Source: Allantophomopsis cytisporea (Eukaryota; Ascomycota; Leotiomycetes; Phacidiales; Phacidiaceae). From it: 64,000 nucleotides of DNA. Made by a program: the position numbers and the translations under genes. A model generated the notes under the pieces. That model was given only the letters and a program-made list of their open reading frames with translations. It did no database searches and was not told the origin of the DNA. Shown one piece after another: positions 59,802 to 64,000 of the stretch (position 1 is its first letter; each line of letters opens with the position of its first letter). The DNA lies in contig CP103025.1 in assembly GCA_024752435.1 (NCBI GenBank), positions 992,001-1,056,000 on the forward strand, in the 5' to 3' direction.

Positions 59802-60925
59802 ATGGCCTCTTCAGACTTGAATGTCCTTCTGGACATGGGCTTCGACAAGGAACGCGCTGAGATAGCTGTCAAGAAGAATGGAGGATGTATGTGCTTTGTG
59901 TCACGCTTCGCCACATAAATCTACTGACAAATCATACAGTACAAGGAGCTTTGAACTGGCTCGAAGAAAACCAAGACAAGTCACTCGACGAGATAAAGGG
60001 TCCAGCACCAGCTGCCAGTACCACTGAGGAGGAGGATGCTTTGGCCGAACCACCTGCTCTGAAAGAGGGCGAGGTCGCTAGATCTCTGACTTGTGATGAT
60101 TGTGGAAAGCGCTTCAGAAGTCAAGCCCAAGCAGAATTCCATGCTAGCAAAACGTGCGTTTTAGATATATCTTCTACAGCACCCTGGGTTGAATTTACTG
60201 ACCTGTTATAGTGAGCACCAGAATTTCTCACAATCTACGGAGGAGATCAAGCCTTTGACCGAGGAAGAGAAGAAGCAGAAGTTGGCTGAGATGAGAGCGG
60301 CTCTCGCCGAGAAGAAGGCAAAGCAAGCTGTACTTGACAAAGAGGATGCAAAGAAAAACGAGGTGAATGCAGTTGTTGTAGGACGAGCATCAAATAGTAG
60401 CTGACCTGACGTGTACAGAAAATCCGCATGAAGTCCACTCAAGAAGTACAGTTGATCAAGGAGGAGCTTGAGAAGAAGGAGCAAATCAAAGCAGCAGCAG
60501 CCAAGCGCAAGGAGAAGCAAGACGATATTGCCGCGAAACAGCGAATCAAGGATAAGATTGCCGCTGACAAGGAGGAGCGTCGTATTAAAGCCGAGAGAGC
60601 AAAGGCCGAGCGAGAAGGTCGTGCTCCACCACCCGATCCAAGTCTCGCAGCAGCAGCTGCTGCAGCTCCAGCTCCTACCAAGCCGGCCAATGCGCATACG
60701 GAGGCAAGGCTGAGATTACAGACCTCAAGTGGTAACGTCATGAAGACTTTCCCTGCTGATACTACATTGTTCGAGGTGGCTGAGGCTTTGAAGTCGGAGA
60801 ATGGTGGCCCTGTTGAGAGCTTTACTCTTACATACCCAAAGAAGGTCTTCTCAGGATCTATAGACTTTGGACAAACGTTGAAGGAGGCTGGTTTGGTACC
60901 AAGTGCGGTATTAATTGTCAGTTAA
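59802..60925 (+). CDS. UBA-zinc finger-UBX protein (UBXN1/SAKS1-like)
   Basis: An adaptor for the AAA-ATPase Cdc48/p97 that also binds ubiquitin. Exons 59802-59886, 59940-60153, 60212-60362 and 60419-60925 give 318 residues. A UBA domain (LLDMGFDKERAEIAVKKNGG) leads, then a C2H2 finger (CDDCGKRFRSQAQAEFH) whose last part is split by intron 2. A long charged coil with Ala-rich stretch follows (KAAAAKRKEKQDDIAAKQ). The UBX fold is at 240-318 (ARLRLQTSSGNVMKTFPADT to GLVPSAVLIVS). Introns are GT-AG, 53-58 bp. The order matches UBXN1. Confidence 0.9.
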
Positions 60926-61336
60926 GCATGGGAGGATTGGGTAGCCTAAGGTAGGAGTCTATGCATGTGAAGTCTGGACAGCAGCTCTATATCTATATAT
61001 TGAGGAAAGCAACGGTTCAATGTTACAGCGTATCCTATTCCTTGATGTGGTTATGGATACACGCAATAAAACCCAGAGCTTGCATTAGCATCACAATTGA
61101 AAAAATCATATTCAGCGTACACACTTGACAACATGGAAAGTAAAAGAAGTATATTTTGATTGAAGACATATGGCATCCTCTATGAATACACAGGAAAGCA
61201 CTCGCGAAAGCTACTTGATACATAATTCATGTTCCAACCCACAATGCCCACTACTCTAACCTCATACACCAGCCCAAGCCAAGGTGAAAAGCACTCTCAA
61301 ACGCCATAGCCAAAGCGCCCGTCTTCTAAATTATGA
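60926..61336. other. Convergent 3' region, UBX gene and RAD52
   Basis: About 410 bp between facing stops. No other feature is seen. Confidence 0.5.
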
Positions 61337-63150
61337 TCAACCCACCCGCTGCCTCTTGATATCCCCACCTGCCTCTGCAGGTACATTTGCTGGCAAATCG
61401 TTCAATGGAGCCCTTGCTCCTTGGCCGTTCTCACTTGATCTCTTCGCTGGACCAGGAGCCTTGAAACCACCACCTCTATTCATGGGACTTGGACTTGCAG
61501 GTGCTCCCACCCTTCTGGTTTGATTTAGCTGTGGATTTATGACACTCGGAAGCTGTGCAGGTGGTACAGGGCCCGGCGCTGGTTGTGTTGAGCCAGGAAC
61601 ATGCTTTCCATCTCTGCCCAATGGCATGCTCTTCTTATGGTCAATACCTGGTGTCTTCCTGATGGAAGGACTTTCTGCATTTGGGTTGAAGGCTGGGAGA
61701 TTTGTACCCGCTGGTAAGGGTGGCAGTGGTGCCTCCGGATCTTCAGATGCTGGCATCATCGCCGCAGCTCGAGCTGAGAAGAATCCTGGACCATCACCCA
61801 TAGGGAATTGAGGAACAGCAGACTGATTACTCTGGGCTCCTTCGTTAAGCCTAGGCTGCTTTCCTGGAGACGACGGCGCTGATACGTGGTTGGTTCGGCT
61901 TGGTTGATTAAGAGTTGCTACTCTAGCCGGACCAGTTTGAGGTTTGTCTCCCAGAGATCGCATAGCAGGAGCAATGCCGGTGCCATTATTCGGGCCAGGA
62001 ATAAATTTGCCGTTAACGCCATTAGTTGGTGTTTGTGGTTGTGGCGGCCTATTTGCAGGCTTTGGACGAGAATCCACAACATTCTGGGGTCTCGCTGGAG
62101 CTGCCATAGAATGTGATCGGCCCATAGGCCCTCGGGAATTGCCTGCGTTAGAAAGGACCGCGTTCGTAGCAGGACCGGTGTCCCCCCTGTTCCCGCTGTT
62201 TTGGTCAAAGTGATGAGATGACGTCGTCGTAGGCGCAGGTAGGACAACTTCGTCTGGGTCAATATCCAAGTCACTACCAAGACCAAAGTCCGCCTCATCG
62301 AAATCTTTTATTGGTTAGCTGAAAGCCAAATGACATGTCAACATATGTGCTTACCATCGAACTCATCACCTAAGGACTCTTCGCTCCCTATGCATTATCA
62401 TTAGATAAGTGCCTCCCAACTATGAATATATAAACTTACCAGCACTATTTGACTTTGGTTCTGGTTCTGCCTTTACCATCACAGACTGCGTTTCTTTCTT
62501 GACGGGCCCATAACCAGGAGCATGATGTAGGTTATCAATGCTCCATTTTGTTGGCTGAACTTTTACCTTCATGACTTTACCCAGATAATCCTTATCAGCA
62601 ATACAATTTCCCAAAACATTACCAAAAGTCCTCAGGGTTCTCTTCAGTGCATCGGTTGTACCCTCTTTTTTCGCTTTCGCAAACGCCGCAGCTTTTCCCT
62701 TGCAATTCTCAATGTGTCCATACCCAATATCCTCATGAAAGGTGCCATCCCGGAGTGTGACTCGAACGATTACGGATAGTCCCAAATTGACTCTGAATGT
62801 GTGTGGATTTTCATCAACAAAATCGACATCAATCTGGACAATTGAACTTGACCAACCATTGAAACCGAAGACCTCATTCGCAAGTTGTATGACCTTTCCA
62901 CCAGCAAGATAATGTACCTTGCCTCCGGAGGGCCCCGCTCTGGATGAGATATATTCCGGACCCAACTGCTTCTCAAGTCGACTCTGTAACGTAGCTATCT
63001 CCTGTGCAGTGTATTCTGAAATTCGCGGCTTGACCGTCTCAAATGGATTGGTGGGAGAAGCGCGGTCGCCATGCCTCGAGTGTTGATCGCCTGGACTATG
63101 ATATGTCAGCAAAACGAATCAGCATATATTAATCAGACTTACGCAGGCAT
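61337..63150 (-). CDS. RAD52: DNA repair protein Rad52
   Basis: Rad52 loads Rad51 on RPA-coated DNA and anneals strands in homologous recombination. Exons 63150-63143 (8 nt), 63095-62440, 62387-62355 and 62304-61337 give 554 residues. The first exon codes only Met-Pro and part of Ala. The conserved annealing domain runs from about 25 to 190 (RLEKQLGPEYISSR, GKVIQLANEVFGFNGWSS, GYGHIENCKGKAAAFAKAKK, TDALKRTLRTFGNVLGNC). Later exons encode an acidic link (GSEESLGDEFDDFDEADFG) and a Pro/Asn-rich tail that should bind Rad51 and RPA, ending DIKRQRVG. Introns are GT-AG, 47-52 bp. Confidence 0.95.
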
Positions 63151-63858
63151 GATGAAGGGTTTCAGAGACTCCGATTTACGCACATTCGTGCTGAGCACTT
63201 CTTCGACTGTTGTGGCGAACACTTATAGTTGTACTGTCAATCGGTTGTTGAGACGCGACGTTGTTTCTTGAGGACGCGATCATGATGGCACAGGACACGG
63301 GATCACGTGATGTTCCCCACAGCTACCTAAATTTCACTGCTGCCTTGACTCCTTTTATGATACCCGTACTCCGCGAAGTGGATTACTGAGTATTCTACCC
63401 TGATCCCCACATATGTCTCAGCTGGAAAGTAACGCTTTCTGAGTTTTTAACGTACTACAGAGGAAGTTCACCTGGCATAATTGCCACTGGCATTACGAGC
63501 TGCTTTTCATATCTTCATTCCTATTATCTGCATACAATGAACCAGCTCTCCATCGCTATTTGAAATCAATGCCATATATGGCCGCCAACCATACGCTAGA
63601 AATGCAGAAAAACCTGAACCGCCCCTAAAGCCTTTAACTCCAATGTACAATTCCGTGCTGCTAAAGGAAAGGATTTCGTGATCTCGTGATAGAAGTGCCT
63701 CTCATGGGCGAAATGGGGAAGATTATGAACACCAACCCAATGCAGTGAACCTCAACACGCAGCCTTTATTCAGCCTTTGCTGTATGAATCCAGCTCATTC
63801 CATATTATATACGCAGCATTCTGGAAGATTTGTTGAGAAGGGAAGTCGGCCTGAACAT
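63151..63858. other. Spacer upstream of RAD52
   Basis: RAD52 promoter at the left and the 3' UTR of the next gene at the right. Nothing else is supported. Confidence 0.45.
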
Positions 63859-64000
63859 CTACCAAGGACCAACACGAACGGGCAGGCTGTTGCCATATGT
63901 TCCAGAAAGAAGCTGATCTCGAATTGAAGAGCCAGAAGGACCAGAATTCTGGTTGCCCATCCAGCCAAGCTGAGAACCAAGGGCGTCGACGGCGGCCTGC
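63859..64000 (-). CDS. C-terminal part of a gene cut by the window edge
   Basis: On the minus strand a frame enters from the right edge and ends with TAG at 63861-63859. The last 45 residues read naturally for a protein (VDALGSQLGWMGNQNSG, IRDQLLSGTYGNSLPVRVGPW). I do not recognise the family; the rest lies outside the window. Confidence 0.5.
   Translation of the reverse strand, partial: QAAVDALGSQLGWMGNQNSGPSGSSIRDQLLSGTYGNSLPVRVGPW

Noticed and set aside
1..64000. CRISPR array, operon, rRNA, intact LTR element or biosynthetic gene cluster
   Set aside because: No regularly spaced direct repeats, rRNA sequence, reverse transcriptase, integrase, transposase, PKS or NRPS sequence was seen on either strand.

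Overview
The window is nuclear DNA of a filamentous ascomycete (Pezizomycotina; Leotiomycetes is a guess from overall feel, not shown). The evidence is many short GT-AG introns of about 45-80 bp with CTAAC/CTGAC-like branch sites, single-gene transcription units on both strands, wide spacers, and fungal versions of RAD52, GET2, PEX19, RPB3, NDC1, VFA1 and an MHYT protein. There is no operon, CRISPR array, rRNA gene or complete transposon. Exon boundaries were derived by hand; every joined model closes in frame.

Layout. 1-6.7 kb is AT-rich, with many TpA steps and short repeats. It carries decayed coding-like sequence, a bZIP gene whose frame can be restored by splicing, and an intact PTR2-type peptide transporter. 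6.7-11.5 kb is a housekeeping block: RPB3, the mitochondrial dicarboxylate carrier DIC1 and mitochondrial Phe-tRNA synthetase MSF1. 13-20 kb is looser: a secreted fungal protein of PC-esterase look, a short-type heme-thiolate peroxygenase, a tRNA-like Pol III signature and VFA1. 21.9-24.3 kb is a C2H2 transcription factor, followed by about 8.8 kb of microsatellite-rich DNA without a gene I can support. 33-42 kb holds YVH1, a hexose-type sugar transporter, PEP12 and NDC1. 42.5-45.2 kb is a large MHYT membrane sensor-like protein, then 4.3 kb without a clear gene apart from an in-frame 18-bp degenerate repeat. 49.4-63.2 kb is a dense block: a coiled-coil protein with a GLEBS-like motif, GET2, UBC9, PEX19, an unknown acidic protein, an SCS2/VAP protein, a UBA-zinc finger-UBX protein and RAD52. 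The right edge holds the 3' end of another gene.

Themes rather than pathways link the genes: membrane-protein insertion and organelle identity (GET2, PEX19, SCS2, PEP12, VFA1, NDC1), nuclear and genome upkeep (RAD52, UBC9, RPB3, NDC1, the GLEBS-like protein) and nutrient uptake (PTR2, sugar transporter, DIC1). I see no biosynthetic cluster.

Most notable: a 5-nt internal exon in DIC1 that rebuilds the carrier signature, two probable GC-AG introns (GET2, PEX19), a GLEBS-like coiled-coil protein, the 18-bp repeat, the tRNA-like three-hairpin element and the large gene-free region upstream of the C2H2 regulator. I found no convincing undescribed multi-gene system.
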